Part shown: positions 44,892-57,000 of the stretch, one piece after another
How the letters are laid out: each line of letters starts with the position of its first letter
How positions within the stretch are numbered: position 1 is the first letter of the stretch
Assembly: GCA_900155495.1 (NCBI GenBank)
Contig: FTLJ01000050.1
Span: 62,001-126,000, forward strand
Length of the DNA stretch: 64,000 bases
Reading direction: 5' to 3'
Origin: Porogramme epimiltina
Lineage: Eukaryota > Basidiomycota > Agaricomycetes > Polyporales > Polyporaceae
Translations under genes and position numbers: made by a program
Notes under the pieces: model-generated
Seen by the model: the letters and a program-made list of their open reading frames with translations, nothing else
What the model was told of the DNA's origin: nothing
The model's database searches: none

Positions 44892-46128
44892 ATGCACGAG
44901 CTCAATTCACCTTCCTTCAATGCAGCGCCTGACCATTCCTCATCTTCCCAATATCTTCAGCAAGATCCCACGCAGTCCCTCCAGGATCCCAGTCTGGTAC
45001 ACTACAGTCAACAAGGTTGGCCCGCTAATCAAGGTATGGAGGCGCTTCTCCAGACAGGTTCGCACACCCTGACGGCCGTTTCCCTCGAACCGTTCCGCCC
45101 GCGTGCAGTACAAGGACACCAGCAGGCTGTGCCTTATACTTCCGATCCCCGATTCCAGAACCCCCAGCACGCCTACGGTTCATATCCGCCTCGCTCATCG
45201 CCGAGCATGATCGGGACCCCGCACGAATCCCGTATATTACCCTCGCCCATCGGCCTCCAATCGCAGATGCAGACGCACCTCTCCATGTCCTCTACTCAGA
45301 TCCGCTCACCATCTACTGGCTACCCGGCCTATAGTTCCTACCAGCAGCCTAATCCTTACGGCTATCCCGCTGCTCCCGACCCACGTCAGCTACCCCCACC
45401 AGTCCCCATGGGCTACGACACAACGTCGGGCCTGACCCACCGGCGTCCGTCTCTCGTAGACCGGAACAACCCCCTTCGCCCCAACGCCCACGGCGTCGGC
45501 CCCTACCAACGTGTCCCCTCCGCCAACCCCATGCCTGAGCCCGTGGCGGAGCCCACCAAGAAGAAGCGCAAGCGGGCTGACGCAGAGCAGCTCAAGGTCC
45601 TCAACGAGACGTACGCCAGGACCGCGTTCCCTTCAACGGAGGAGAGGATCGAGCTCGCCAAGAAGCTCGGCATGTCTGCGCGCAGCGTGCAAATATGGTA
45701 CGTCCCTCCGCCCCGCCCTCGCTCCCCTTCGGGTGACTGACGGGTTTCTAACGCGTCACCGCCTTGTCATCGCGGCGTGGAAACACAGGTTCCAGAATAA
45801 GCGTCAAGCAATGCGCCAGAGCTCGCGGCAGGCCGCTGGCGGCGTGCCCCCCACCACTAGCGTCCCGTACACCTCCTCCCCACACGCGGCGCCTACACCG
45901 GCTCCCCCTACCCCCTCAACCGGTGCATACAGCTCGTCTACAATGGGACCGTCGAGCATCAGCCAAGCCGGGTATGGCTCGTCGCGCCCTTCAAGCAGCA
46001 TGGGAGGCCTGACCCCCTCCTCCGCCCGCCTAATCCCGTCCCCGACGCCGTCTTCCCATCGGCGAAGCCATGAGGAAGACTATAGACGCGACTACCATAG
46101 GACGGGGTCACCCCGCTCCGGGTTCTGA
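44892..46128 (+). CDS. Homeodomain transcription factor
   Basis: Two exons, 44892-45697 and 45789-46128; 381 aa. A disordered Gln/Ser/Pro/Tyr-rich N-terminal region (1-215) precedes a basic KKKRKRAD and a homeodomain of about 60 residues: LKVLNETYARTAFPS, ELAKKLGMSARSVQIW, then FQNKRQAMR. The intron splits the invariant Trp of helix 3 (WFQNKR), and Asn272 is the DNA-contacting residue. The C-terminal tail is Ser/Thr/Pro-rich and ends with a basic/acidic HEEDYRRDYHRTGSPRSGF. It is of typical length (no TALE insert), unlike mating-type HD1/HD2 factors, and resembles developmental homeobox factors of mushroom-forming fungi. Start: an in-frame TAG lies six bases upstream of this ATG, so it is either the true start or an upstream exon joins between them. 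Confidence 0.86.
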
Positions 46129-49100
46129 TCGCGGCGGGATCGCACTGGTGGCGGGCGCGTGGCCCGCCACGCTCCCGCGCGCCGCACGCGCCGCCCCGCG
46201 TACATCATCCAGACCCCACGTCCCGCCTCGCGCTGGCATCGCCCGATGTCCGCGGCGTCGCGTGTCCCGCCCCGTCCCTGTCTCCGGAGCCAGAGTCCTC
46301 TGCCCCTCGTCTGTGCCGTCTGACTTATTCTCCGTTATTTGCATTGACACTGCGCTCCTGTCCTTATTCACGTAAGTATTCGGCCACAGAGACTCTAGCT
46401 CGGACTGCCTCCCCTCCGTTTTACGTTTCGTCGCCCCTTATCACCCCATCGCCGCCACTTCCCTTGCCCACGACGTCGTCATCGTGTCCACCCAGCATCG
46501 CATCGCATCTCTACTATCTCACCATCGCTCCGACATCTCCCAAGAGCGCACCCCTGCATCTGTTCATTAGTCTTGGTGCAAGCCGGCCTTCTCCGCACTT
46601 TACCCATTCATGTTCATGCCCATGTTCCAGTTAGCCTTTATGCCCCCCTTCCATTCATTTGCATTGCATTACACATACAATCGGCATACCCCACTTACTA
46701 CGCACATATGTTCGGGCATACACTTATGTACACGTACAGCTCCTGACTTATCACCTATATCATTACTACATTAGCCCTTCTAGTACATCCAACCATTCAG
46801 CCGCCCACCATGCCTTTGTATAATTATTATCACATACTCTAATCCGCTATGCTAATCCAACTGCTCCGCATCTCCCGTTGCGCTCCTGCTTTCTTGGTTA
46901 CCGCCGCTGTCCTACGTTTTGTTTTTATTCGAAGCGCTTGCTAGTGCATGGAATCCCGAGCTCCGCCCGCTACCTTCGTCCAACCACCGAGCAGGACGCC
47001 GTCGTGCAGCTGAATGCCCCGCACGGCCGCACGCAGAGCGATCTTCGACCAGATTTCTCTGATCAGATCTGCCGGGGGGGCTGCCGCCGTGCCCGGGGTG
47101 CGGCATTGGTTCCGTGAAGGCCGCACGACGACGAGGAGCGGCCGGTCTCCCTCTCGCCCCTTCCTCGTCCAACGGCGCCGCTCACAAACCGCTCCGCTCC
47201 AGAGGCGCACCCCGAGGACGAAGCCCGTGCCGTAAGCCGCGACGCGCATGCGGCGATTGGCGTGACCATGCCGCACGCGATCGGGCACTCGCGTGCGTGT
47301 CTTTTGACCTCCGCCTCCGCCCTGAGAGCAGTGACTCTCAGGTCGGTGTGTGCGAGCTTCTCCTGGGCCAATAGCGCGAGCACCGAGGGGTTTCGCCACC
47401 CCCGCTACGCGATCCCCGAGCGCAGCGGGGAGCTGGGACGGCCCGCGTTGCGCCCGCCGCGCCGCGCCGCACTGCGCGTATACCGTACGTACGTACGTAC
47501 ATACGCGCGCGCGTGCGCGCTCACCACCTCGACGCCCGCGCCCCCGCAGCCCGAGGACGAGGGGACGGGGGCGGGTTCTCGAACGGCGGCGTTGACGATC
47601 CCTGGAAGCAACCGCCGTTTCTCACATTCATTCGACCCGGCCCCGCCCTCCCACGCGCCTCGCCGCGTCGGGGCTAAAGTAGCGAGCGAGCGCGCGGGCG
47701 CGGCGAGGAGGAAGGGGGAAGGGGAAGGGGGGCGCCACACCCCCGCGGGTGCCCGAACCCCCGAACCCGACTTTCAACCCCCGCCGCCGCGCCGCCGGCC
47801 AATGGGGGCGCGGCGGCGCGCGCGTCGCGCGGAGCCCGGGTGCGACGCCCCGCAGCGGCGGCAGCAACGCAGCAGCACGACACGACACGACACGTACGTC
47901 CGTCCGTCCCGTCCACCCGTCTGTCCGTCCGCCGCGAGAGGGGGGCCCCGGGCTCTCCACCCACCCCCTTCGCGTCTGCGCGTGTGCCGCGGCGAGGGTG
48001 CAGGCCGCCGCCGCGGACGCCGCGCGCGCACGCACGCACACACGCACGCACGCGTCGTGCACGGTGCTACGGCGCGACGGTGCTACGGCGAGCTACCAGC
48101 GGTGTGGGGGGCACGCCTCACCGGTCGCCCGACGCGCCCAAGGGCAGCAGCACCAGCAGCAGCGTCCGCGGCCGCGGCCGCGGCCTCCCCCGCGCGCGCG
48201 TGGGCGAGGCTTCCGCCAACGCTCCGCACGCCACGCCTGGGGGCTACTACAAATTCGCGCTGCGGACTGAATGTACGCGGGCGGCGCGCGGTCCCAGGCT
48301 GCCACGGACGGGTGCGCGCAGGGCGCAAAACGCGTAGGGCGATTGCCTAGTGCGACTCGCCCGCGCTCGCCCGTGCCCGGCGCGGGGCCGCGCCTAGAAC
48401 GCAACGTGAGCCCGGGGCGGCCGCCGCGCGGGCGCGTTTTCGCCGCGTCCGAGTCGTCCGGAACCCCCGTTTGACCCGTTCGTGGCCCGCGTTGCGCACA
48501 CCGTGTGCGCGGAGAGCTTCGTTCCCGGAAGCAGACCCCCTGGGCAGAACACGAACACGCCGTATAGTCCGGGCTCCGAGCCCAGAAGTTTCCGCGGGTG
48601 CAGATCCGCTGAGACCGCTCAAGCTACGTCGACAGTGCCCCGTCGGGCCTTGCGCGACGGTTTCGACTCCCGTGTGCACCTTTCGTGCTCAACTTGTGCG
48701 CCTCCAGATCCCAGCTGCGCCACCCGTCGTCTCAGGGCCCAGACGCCACGCCAAAATTCGCGATCCGCACCCTGGCCACACAAATCAATCAAACGTGTAT
48801 CATTGTATCCCCGTACAATCGTATCGTCGTGCATGCACGCGTGCGTAAAACAGTGTGGAGGGCAGACATCGGTAGCAAGAAGTGAAACGAGCCATAATAA
48901 TAGCCAGCGCACCCTGCTTAGCAGGGCACGTCGTGCGCGGTGCGTGGATGAGAGTCCACCCATCCATCGTCATCGGTTGACAATGAGATCCGTTGTCCAG
49001 TGCTTCTCGAAAGCAAATCGAGATCCCATAAGAGCCAAGAGACTGGAAAATTGAGCACAGTATACGTCAGGACGTTTGCGTGACAGGGTGTGAGAGTGAC

Positions 49101-49129
49101 ATTGAACTTACACTTAAAGAACAAGGAAA
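46129..49129. other. 3-kb gene-poor region with GC-rich island and microsatellites
   Basis: The first part (46130-46900) is a C/T-rich likely 3' UTR of the homeodomain gene. From about 47100 to 48700 the DNA is extremely GC- and CpG-rich with simple repeats: alternating ACGT and CG near 47484-47520, CGTC units at 47895-47930 and CACG units at 48027-48055. A 362-codon frame (47262-48350) has Arg/Ala/Pro composition without a domain and is not called. Confidence 0.5.
47484..47520. repeat. Simple repeat, (ACGT)n then alternating CG
   Basis: GTACGTACGTACGTACATAC followed by a CGCGCG tract, self-complementary and able to form hairpins. Confidence 0.8.
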
Positions 49130-50483
49130 TCAGTGCTGCCTCTTGGCGAGGTGGGAGGCATGGCGCTTGACCATGCGGCGACGGCGCTTCGACGAACACC
49201 TCCCGGTCGACGAGGAAGCCGAGGCGGAAGGCGTCGCGATGGAAGAGGTCGGTTCCTCAGCAGCCGAGGACGTAGAGGTCGCGGAGACGTGCGTCGAGGA
49301 TGCTGAACGTGTAGCCGTCGTGGAGGCGTGGGTAGAGGAGGCGTGAGTAGAGGAAGCCTGGGCGGTTGAGGACGAGGAGCTTTCCGAGCTGCTGCTCTCA
49401 GAGCCACTATCCGAACCGGAGAACGCGGCAGCCGGACCGGGGGCGGAGAACGACTTGAAGTTGTCGTCCCAGATGTCGGGCCACTGGACGTTGTCGTACA
49501 GGCCAGGGATAGAAACGAGGGCCGAACCAGAAGGAACCTGGGTACCGCTGCCGGTCACCTTGATCTGGCTAAGTGAGAGTTTAATAGGTGGGTCAGGCTA
49601 AATTCGACATTAAACTCACGAGCAGCTAGGGTAGTACTGGGGCTGGCCGGCGGAGTGGAGAGCAACACTAGAAAAAGCTAGTAAGTCGTCCGTAATACCT
49701 CTGCTACCATATATTCTCCTCACATTTCATTACGCATCAGCTATAAGAAATTCTTGTCAGCACACGAAGAAAAGGTGCGTTAACTGAGTAACTCACATAT
49801 TCACCGGGCTTGAGCTCGCTGGGGATGGTGCTGGTCCACTTGTTGCCGTTCTCGATGAGCTGAGTGGCGGCCCACTTGCCGTTCGTGAAGCCAGAGGCAT
49901 CGACCTTGAACCACTTGGCGCTCGAGGCGTCGAACTTGGTGCAATCACCATTGCAAGAAGTCATGTAGGTGGAGACTGGACCCATATGATCTGCGGGCCA
50001 CTGAGAATCCGCGAGGTCAAGATCCCTGACGGCGCCCATAAACTAGCAGGTACGTACGTTGGTCCACTGGAAAGTAACCTGGCTCCCCGCGGCGGCGGTA
50101 GCAACCGCACCTGCACCAGACTCGCCACCCTTGTTGCAGGCGATGTCGGCGATGGACGCGTCGAGAACTAGACGCACAAACATGAACTCATGCTCGCGAG
50201 CGGGAAAACGTCGCAAAAACATACCGGGACCGTCATCGGGGATCTTCCTGACGATGCGGCTCGGGACAGGCGACGCATACCTGGACATTTATGAGCGCTT
50301 AGACGATGTTCGGACATGAACGCGCTCGGGGAGAGCGATGACGTACGGGTCCGTGAACGGAAGCCATCCGGTGTAGTTCTTGCCTCCGGCGCCGACGCTG
50401 GAGACGTAGCCGTGCGCAGAGACGGCGGTGGGTGCGAGGAGGGTGGCGGCGAGAGCAGCGAGCGAAACTGAACGGAACATCAT
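49130..50483 (-). CDS. AA9 lytic polysaccharide monooxygenase
   Basis: Copper enzyme that cleaves cellulose oxidatively. Seven exons: 50483-50347, 50280-50225, 50167-50058, 50000-49797, 49740-49724, 49667-49620, 49568-49130; 336 aa. The signal peptide ends SA and the mature N-terminal residue is His24 (HGYVSS), first ligand of the histidine brace; the second is in PADHMGPVSTYM. The axial Tyr and neighbouring His/Gln are in ALHSAGQPQYYPSC. Other family marks are GWLPFTDPY, RIVRKIPDDGP and IPSELKPGEY. A 17-nt exon codes MRNEI. There is no CBM1; a long Ser/Thr/Ala-rich tail (about 245-320) ends in a basic KRRRRMVKRH segment. Two sites matching the CRE1 consensus SYGGRG lie 72 and 143 bp upstream, suggesting carbon catabolite repression. 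Confidence 0.93.
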
Positions 50484-51865
50484 CTTGTCTTGACTTGACG
50501 CGGAAAGCTTGAGTAATGAAAGCGGGTGTCGTAAGGACAGAAGTTGGTGTAGCAGTGGGGGAAAGCCGGCGGGCGTGACGGAAGGGACAGGGAGGAGAAG
50601 GGAGAGGAAGGGGCGGGTCGGAGGGGCGGGGGAAAGGCTGACGAGGGCGTCGTCCTGGGCAGAGAGCGAGCGCAACCAAGGGCATATATGCTTCGGACTT
50701 CCAATTGATCAATCCCATCATCCCCGGAGGTTGTGGCAGGGCTTCCCTTTCCGGCGTCTCCGGCGCCACCGCTGAATTCCCTCCTCGGCTCGCCTTGTCC
50801 GCTCCTCCTGAGCTCCATTGTATCCTTAGCGACGCTAATTGTCCCGCTCTTCGTCGACTCTCAATACAAGATGTCCATGAAATGGATGCCCTTTGAGCGC
50901 ACCATCCAGCTCAACCAAGACGATGACTATCACAATCCATCAACACCAAGTCCATAAGTACAACATTACACACGCGGCATGGAACTCACCGCCTCGAACA
51001 GCGCTGGACGTACCGAGGCGAGTCGTCCCCGCTCCACACCGAAATTTGCCTCCGGCAGAACTCACCCTCCATCATGCTTTTTAGCGAAACCTAACAGGAA
51101 CCACCCCCGAACACTGCGCAAACAGTTCGACCCTCCTTTTCCCGGCAGCGAGCCTTCCCCGGGGAAGAGCGCGACGTCACTGCAGCGCGGATCGGGAAGC
51201 CCGAACGGCAAATCCAGCGCCGGCGGCGCGCGCGGCCATCTTGGTTGGTTTTGTGTTGTGATAGTTGAAACAAACGTCCTGCGCCGCCTCCTCTCGCTCA
51301 AGCCCGGGCCCTCCGAGGCATCCGGATTTCGGGCGTGCTCTCGCTCGGGCTGGCGGTCGCACAGGGGACCCTCGCGTATTATATATCCGGTCTTTTGCAA
51401 CGTAACAGGTGCCTTGCTCGGCCGCGAAGGTTCAGCGAAGTTGCGCTGCCGCATATTGTGGCTTTCTAGACGGCTCCCATGGAAACACGGACCCCTAGTT
51501 CATCTCGCTCGCAGAAGGCTCGTTTTGTCCAATAGGACCCAGTAACACGACAACAGCATAGATAGTGATGGTGGTGGTGACGTAGTATACAGGTACACCA
51601 GCGCCTGACGCTGGGGGGAAGCAAGTAGACGTACAGTAGCTTAAGCAGATCTAAGCGTATGTCAAAGAAGGGCTCGATGGGTGGGTGTCCATGTCATGAG
51701 CGATCGAAAGGAGAGACATGCTCGGAAAGCGAGAGACGTGTGAATACAGCGGAAATACAGGCACAAGATAGACTCGCTCGCATCCGAGATCGGCTACGGA
51801 AAAGAACGTGCATAGGTGTTATAATACAGACGGTCGATCGATCGCAAAACCCCGCGCAAGTACCT
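50484..51865. other. AA9 promoter and intergenic region
   Basis: 1.4 kb upstream of the LPMO and downstream of the next minus-strand gene. GTGGGG (50555-50560) and GCGGGG (50626-50631) match the CreA/CRE1 consensus. A GCATATATGC word near 50684 may act as TATA element. No gene seen. Confidence 0.45.
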
Positions 51866-53147
51866 TCATGCATGCAAGTTCTCGACAGACGCCGCCGGCG
51901 GGGGTCGCATCGGGGACCGTGCGGGTACCGCCGGCTTGGAGAGCGCGCCGGCGGTGAACGCCTGTTGCGATGAGGGGGTTAGGGGGAGCGGCGTCGAGCG
52001 GGTCATGTCCACGGAACCCCACTGCGCGCGGCGTGCGGGGCGCTGGATGTTGAGGGGCTCAATGGTTGCGGGGGCGACGTCCAGGCGCGTGACTTCGCGC
52101 ACAGAGAAGTTCGTGGATAGGGAGGAGACGGAGTTGGGGCGCCTCGAGTGTGCGGAGGAGGGGGGAGATGGCACGGCGACGGGAGTCTTCCAGCGGATGT
52201 TGGAAGGGTTCGATGCGGTGCGCTCGCGGGAGACGGTTGGGACACTGGGGGTCGGAACGGCGATCAGTGAGGTTGCTGATGATGGTGGTGGGGCGCTCAA
52301 GCGCTTCGAGCCTGGTGGTCTGATCGTCGACGCGTCGGATATGATGGACGCGGTGGGGGAGGGATAGGCACTGTCGAAAACGACAGAAGACGTCCTCGAG
52401 ACGACTGCAGGTGTTGGGGGAGTGGGCATCTCGCTGATCCACGCGGGTGCGCTCGCAGGCACCTTGGAATCGAGCGCGAACGGCTGCGTCCGGAAGAGGT
52501 GGTCGTGGTAGTCGATCGGCGCGGATGCCGAAGAATAGACACTCGCCGTCTCCGCGACTGAATTCGAGCGCGTGAGGAGACCGGGCGGGCCTGGAACCTG
52601 CAAAGTTGTGCTCCTCCGCGCCGCATGGAGATGGCCCTTCCTTTTCGGATACCGCGGTACGCCGTCCAGTTCCTTGAGGTCTTGAGGCCGCAGAATGAGC
52701 TTCTTCAGTCCAGAGTGATCCGCTGAAGAATTGGACGACTCGCGCGACAGGCGGCCTTGTGACGCGGCGGGGGGTTTGGGCTGGCCCTGCAGCGCTTGAA
52801 GGAGGGCGTAGTATGACTTCCCCTCTTGGGAACTTGGAGGGGGCGCGGGGATGGCGCCAGTCGTAACAGCAAATGCGACGCTCTTCTCGTACCGTTCACA
52901 GTCGACTGGGCCCGAAATGCGTCGCTTGTGCCCTTTCTTGAGCTTGCGACGGCCGCGGAGAAGACACCAGGAAACGGCGAGGATTAGGTTGAAGACCACG
53001 GCGATCCCGACAATCCCCGCTATAATGCCAGGCTCTAGGGGCAGGCTGCGCTTTGCGTACGTCTGGAATGCCGAAGGGGGTAGTCAAGGTTCTGAACGCA
53101 TGTAAGAAGGACGGCGGACGTACGTGCGTGGTGCCCGAGGCCTGCAT
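51866..53147 (-). CDS. Single-pass membrane protein with Ser/Pro-rich cytoplasmic tail, function unknown
   Basis: Two exons, 53147-53124 and 53062-51866; 406 aa. The tiny first exon (MQASGTTH) is followed by a short extracellular segment, one strong transmembrane helix (GIIAGIVGIAVVFNLILAV, about residues 20-40) and a stop-transfer cluster RGRRKLKKGHKRR. The remaining 350 residues are a disordered Ser/Pro/Thr-rich tail with short conserved-looking islands (SYYALLQALQG; LKKLILRPQDL). No signal peptide precedes the helix, so it is probably a type III membrane protein. The layout recalls fungal wall-sensor-like proteins, but the extracellular part is too short for a sensor. Function not recognised. 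Confidence 0.75.
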
Positions 53148-54054
53148 GCTAACGTACACAAGGGCGGCGGCGCGAGGGTCGCGGCGGCCGACGAGGAGAA
53201 AGGAGTGTGAGGGGGGCTACAAGGGGAAGGACTTTGCCATGGTCGGGCGGCGGGCTTGATATAACCAAGGCCAGTGAGATAGAGTGCGTACCCAAGGGAG
53301 CCACGTCGTCGGGAAGCTATGATCCTCGAGGAAGCGAATGATTCAACATGGTTTGCATATGGTCGGAAGTTGCGTGGCAAAGAGCGGTCCTTGAGAGGAC
53401 CGCCGCGCCGATGCTCCCACCGACGGGGGACGGAGGCGATGTGCGCGGCTACCGACTGTCATCATGCGACGCAGGTACGCCAACGCGCGCAGCCCATGTG
53501 CGCAACACAGATAACAGGGGGTTGCCCCATGTTGGCGGGCGCTTCGCTGCCAAATAGACCCAAGAATAGTGTCGAGATGAGGCCGGAGGACATTCAGAGG
53601 GGTCCTGGTGGAGACGAACGCAGTTGCGGGATTTAAGCAGGCACCGACCAACCCACGCAACAGCGGCAGCGCCTCCCGATGGCGGGAGCGCCTTCGTCCC
53701 GACGGGCGCTGTTCTGAGTGTTCGCCCGGCCCGGCTCACGTGCGTGCCCAATCTGGCTCCATCGGGGTGCCGCCCGGCACCCCCGAGTGTCCGATCTGGC
53801 CTCCGAGATTTTCAGCACCGGCTTGTCCTCACCCTCTACCGCGGCCTCGCGCCTCGAGCACGGCATCCTAGACAGCTTCCTGGCTACCCCTCTTGCCTAT
53901 CTAACCCTCGTCCACCCACATCTCTTGCAGCAGAGAAGACGACCCCGACGACATACCCCACTACCCCAGTCTCTCCAATAATCCGGCAACACACCGCCCC
54001 GCATAGATTTTTTACCCCGCCTCCTCCAGCAACTGTATCGCTTGTAGCCCAGCA
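53148..54054. other. Divergent promoter region upstream of eEF3
   Basis: About 900 bases. The part next to eEF3 (53880-54050) is C/T-rich, as in promoters of strongly expressed fungal genes. Frames on both strands lack motifs. Confidence 0.5.
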
Positions 54055-57000
54055 ATGTCTCCTGTCGCCATGTCTGTAGCCTCGGAATCCCACTTTGCAC
54101 CACTATTAGATGCGCTCCGCACTGCTCCCACCGGCCCCGGTGAGTATGCGAATATGACGTCCCCTCCTGCGCCGTGTACCGAACGCTCGGTTGGACAGAT
54201 GCCAAAGCCGCCGCCGACCGCCTTGCCCGCGAGATCTCCAAGACCGGATTAGAGTCTCTCAGGTGAGTTGCTGTTCCCGTACAGACGCCATGGTGGAGGT
54301 TGGAGGGCGCAGAAGGACCGGCGTTGCGCCGCTCTATAAGGCGGTCTTTGGAAACTCCGGTCGAGGGTCCTTCTGGTGGTAGTTGGATCGTGACCCCTGG
54401 TGGGCTATGCTTGTCCAACTCTGGATGAGGATGGTTGTATGAGGATGGCCAAGCCTCGCGGACGCACAGAAGCATTTTTGGCCTGTTGCGCTTGGACGGC
54501 AGTTCCCCAGATGCGGCCATCATGTTGTCGCCTTTGTAGAAGGCTTTCAATAATTCTGAGACGCATCAACACGAGTCCAGAATAGCTCCACGGTCCATCC
54601 CGATATCCCAAACGGGTCACGGTCCTCAGGAAGGCTGGTGCTCCCCGATGCATTATTTGCTTGTCGCCCCGGGGCTGTCGTTATTTTATCTGCTCTACGC
54701 TGCGGCGAACGTGAGCTGACTAGTGCTTCGACTATAGCGACGCCAATATCATTGCCGCACTCCACGGTTACGCTACCAACAAAAAGTCAGGGTATGAACG
54801 CGAATCTGCCGCCATCGCCTTCCAATCCCTTGCCACCGTCCTCGGTACCCCGGCCGCCCCGCTACTCCTCCCTTCGCTCCCTGTCCTCTATGACTTGTAC
54901 ATGGACAAGGGCGATGTCGTCCGCGCAGCTGCTACGTCAGCTAACAAGGCCATCCTGAAGCTGTTCCCTCCCGAGGCCACCCCTATCGTTTTCAGGACTC
55001 TGGAAGATATTGTCGACAAGGGCAAATGGCGCTCCAAGGTCGGCGCACTGGACGCCATGAAGTCTTTCGTCAACTCTGCCAAGGAGTTCGTAGCGAAGGA
55101 GCTCGGCACTACGATCCCCAAAGTGGAGGCGGCCATGCATGATACGAAGTCCGAAGTGTGTCATTTAAGGACATCCGTATGGATCAGATCTGAGAGCTAA
55201 CTGTTATCCAGGTGTCATCTGCTGCTATCAAATGCGCTACCTCCCTTTGCACGTCTTTGGCGAACCCCGATCTTAGCACTCACATTCCTACTCTCGTGAA
55301 GTGCATGTCCAACCCCGACACCGTCCCGCAATGCATCAAATCGCTTTCCAACACGACCTTCGTCGCCGAAGTGACCGCCCCTGCCCTCGCCGTCCTTGTC
55401 CCGCTCCTTCTCCGCGCCCTCAACGATCGTTCTATGGAAGTTCAACGTCGGAGTGTCGTCGTAATCGATAACTTAGTCAAGCTAGTCCGCGATCCTAATG
55501 TAGCAGCAACTTATCTGAGCCCGCTGGTCGAAGGCGTAGAGAAGATTGCCAAAGGCGCTGCTTTCCCGGAGGTACGTTCGAGGATTTTTAGGGTTCTCAC
55601 AGCTCGTATGGCTGATCACGCCTCATAGGTCCGTGCGTTCGCCGAGACGGCGCTTGCCACTCTCCAGAAATCAGGTGCTTCTAAAGATGGTCCTCCTCCT
55701 GCACGTCGCGACATCCAAGCTGAGACGGCCGAGGTCCTCTCCTCCCTTCTCACGTTACTCCCCGAGGACCTTGCCGTCATTTCCGCGGGGGCTCCCAACG
55801 GCCCCCATACGCCTCGGCACCACTTGCTAAAACAGGTTCTGGAGTTCTCCGCGGGGCTTCTCGCCGACCTCGTCCACGCCCGCAACTTCTCTGACGCCAA
55901 GGCGTGGCAGCGCGCCCTCGGCGCCATCCTCGAGCCCTGGTTCGCGGATGGATCCGCCGACGCGACCAAGTTCACCGAGCGCGTCCGTGCGCACTTCCTC
56001 GCGGCGGACCAGGCGAAGCACGGCGGCGTCACCAGCGGTTCCTCGGAGGAAGGCGAGCTGTTGTGCGACACCTTGTTCTCCCTCGCGTACGGCGCGCTCC
56101 TCCTGCTGTCGCACACGCACCTCCGCCTCTTCCGCGGGCGGCGATACGGTATCCTGGGCACGAACGGTTCGGGCAAGTCCACGCTCATGCGCCAGCTTCG
56201 GGACGGGAAGGTGGAGAACTTCCCACCCCAGGACCAGCTGCGCTGCGTGATGGTGGAGCATTCGCTCCAAGGCGAAGACACGTCGCTGTCCGTCTTGGAC
56301 TTTGTCGCGTCAGGTGAGTGGAGGCTCTTTTAGCCATATTTAGGTATGTGGGCTTCGAAGATAACTGAAGCGCGTTTTGTGCGGAAAACCTTCCACAGAC
56401 AAGGCCCTTGCACATGTCCCTCGTTCGAAGATTCGGGACCAGTTGGTGGAAGTCGGCTTCGACGATACTCGGCAGGAAGAAGTCGTCGGCGGACTTTCGG
56501 GTGGTTGGAAGATGAAGCTCGAGTTGGCAAGGGCCATGCTATATAACGCCGACCTCCTTCTGTTGGACGAGGTGCGTCTTCATTTGCCCTAATACACTCC
56601 TCGCGCTGACCGCAGCACCCGCTTACAGCCGACTAACCACGTATGTAGCATCAGCGTCTTTAATGTGGGTCATGAGTCTTTCTGACATAGCTCCTTGTAG
56701 TTGGACCGCGCTTCCGTGCAATGGCTCGAGAAATACCTGATGGCGCAGAAACACGTCACCTGCCTTATCATTAGTCACGACTCGGGGTATGTTTGGTAGT
56801 TTCTCTTACCATCGCTCCAGCACTTACGTTAAACCGCAGTTTCCTCGACACAGTCACCACAGACATTATCCACTATGAGACCAAGAAGGTAAGAGTCGCA
56901 GTCATGCCGTGCGATTTGTGATCGTCTCAACCTGTGTTTGCAGCTCGTCTATTACCCGGGCAATCTGTCGGCGTTTGTGGAGAAGCACCCCGAGGCCAAG

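Noticed and set aside
47262..48350. 362-codon open frame on the plus strand
   Set aside because: Same reason; it crosses microsatellites.
54263..54737. C/D-box snoRNA in the eEF3 intron
   Set aside because: CTGA words exist but no paired RTGATGA box and terminal stem; kept only as a question in the findings.
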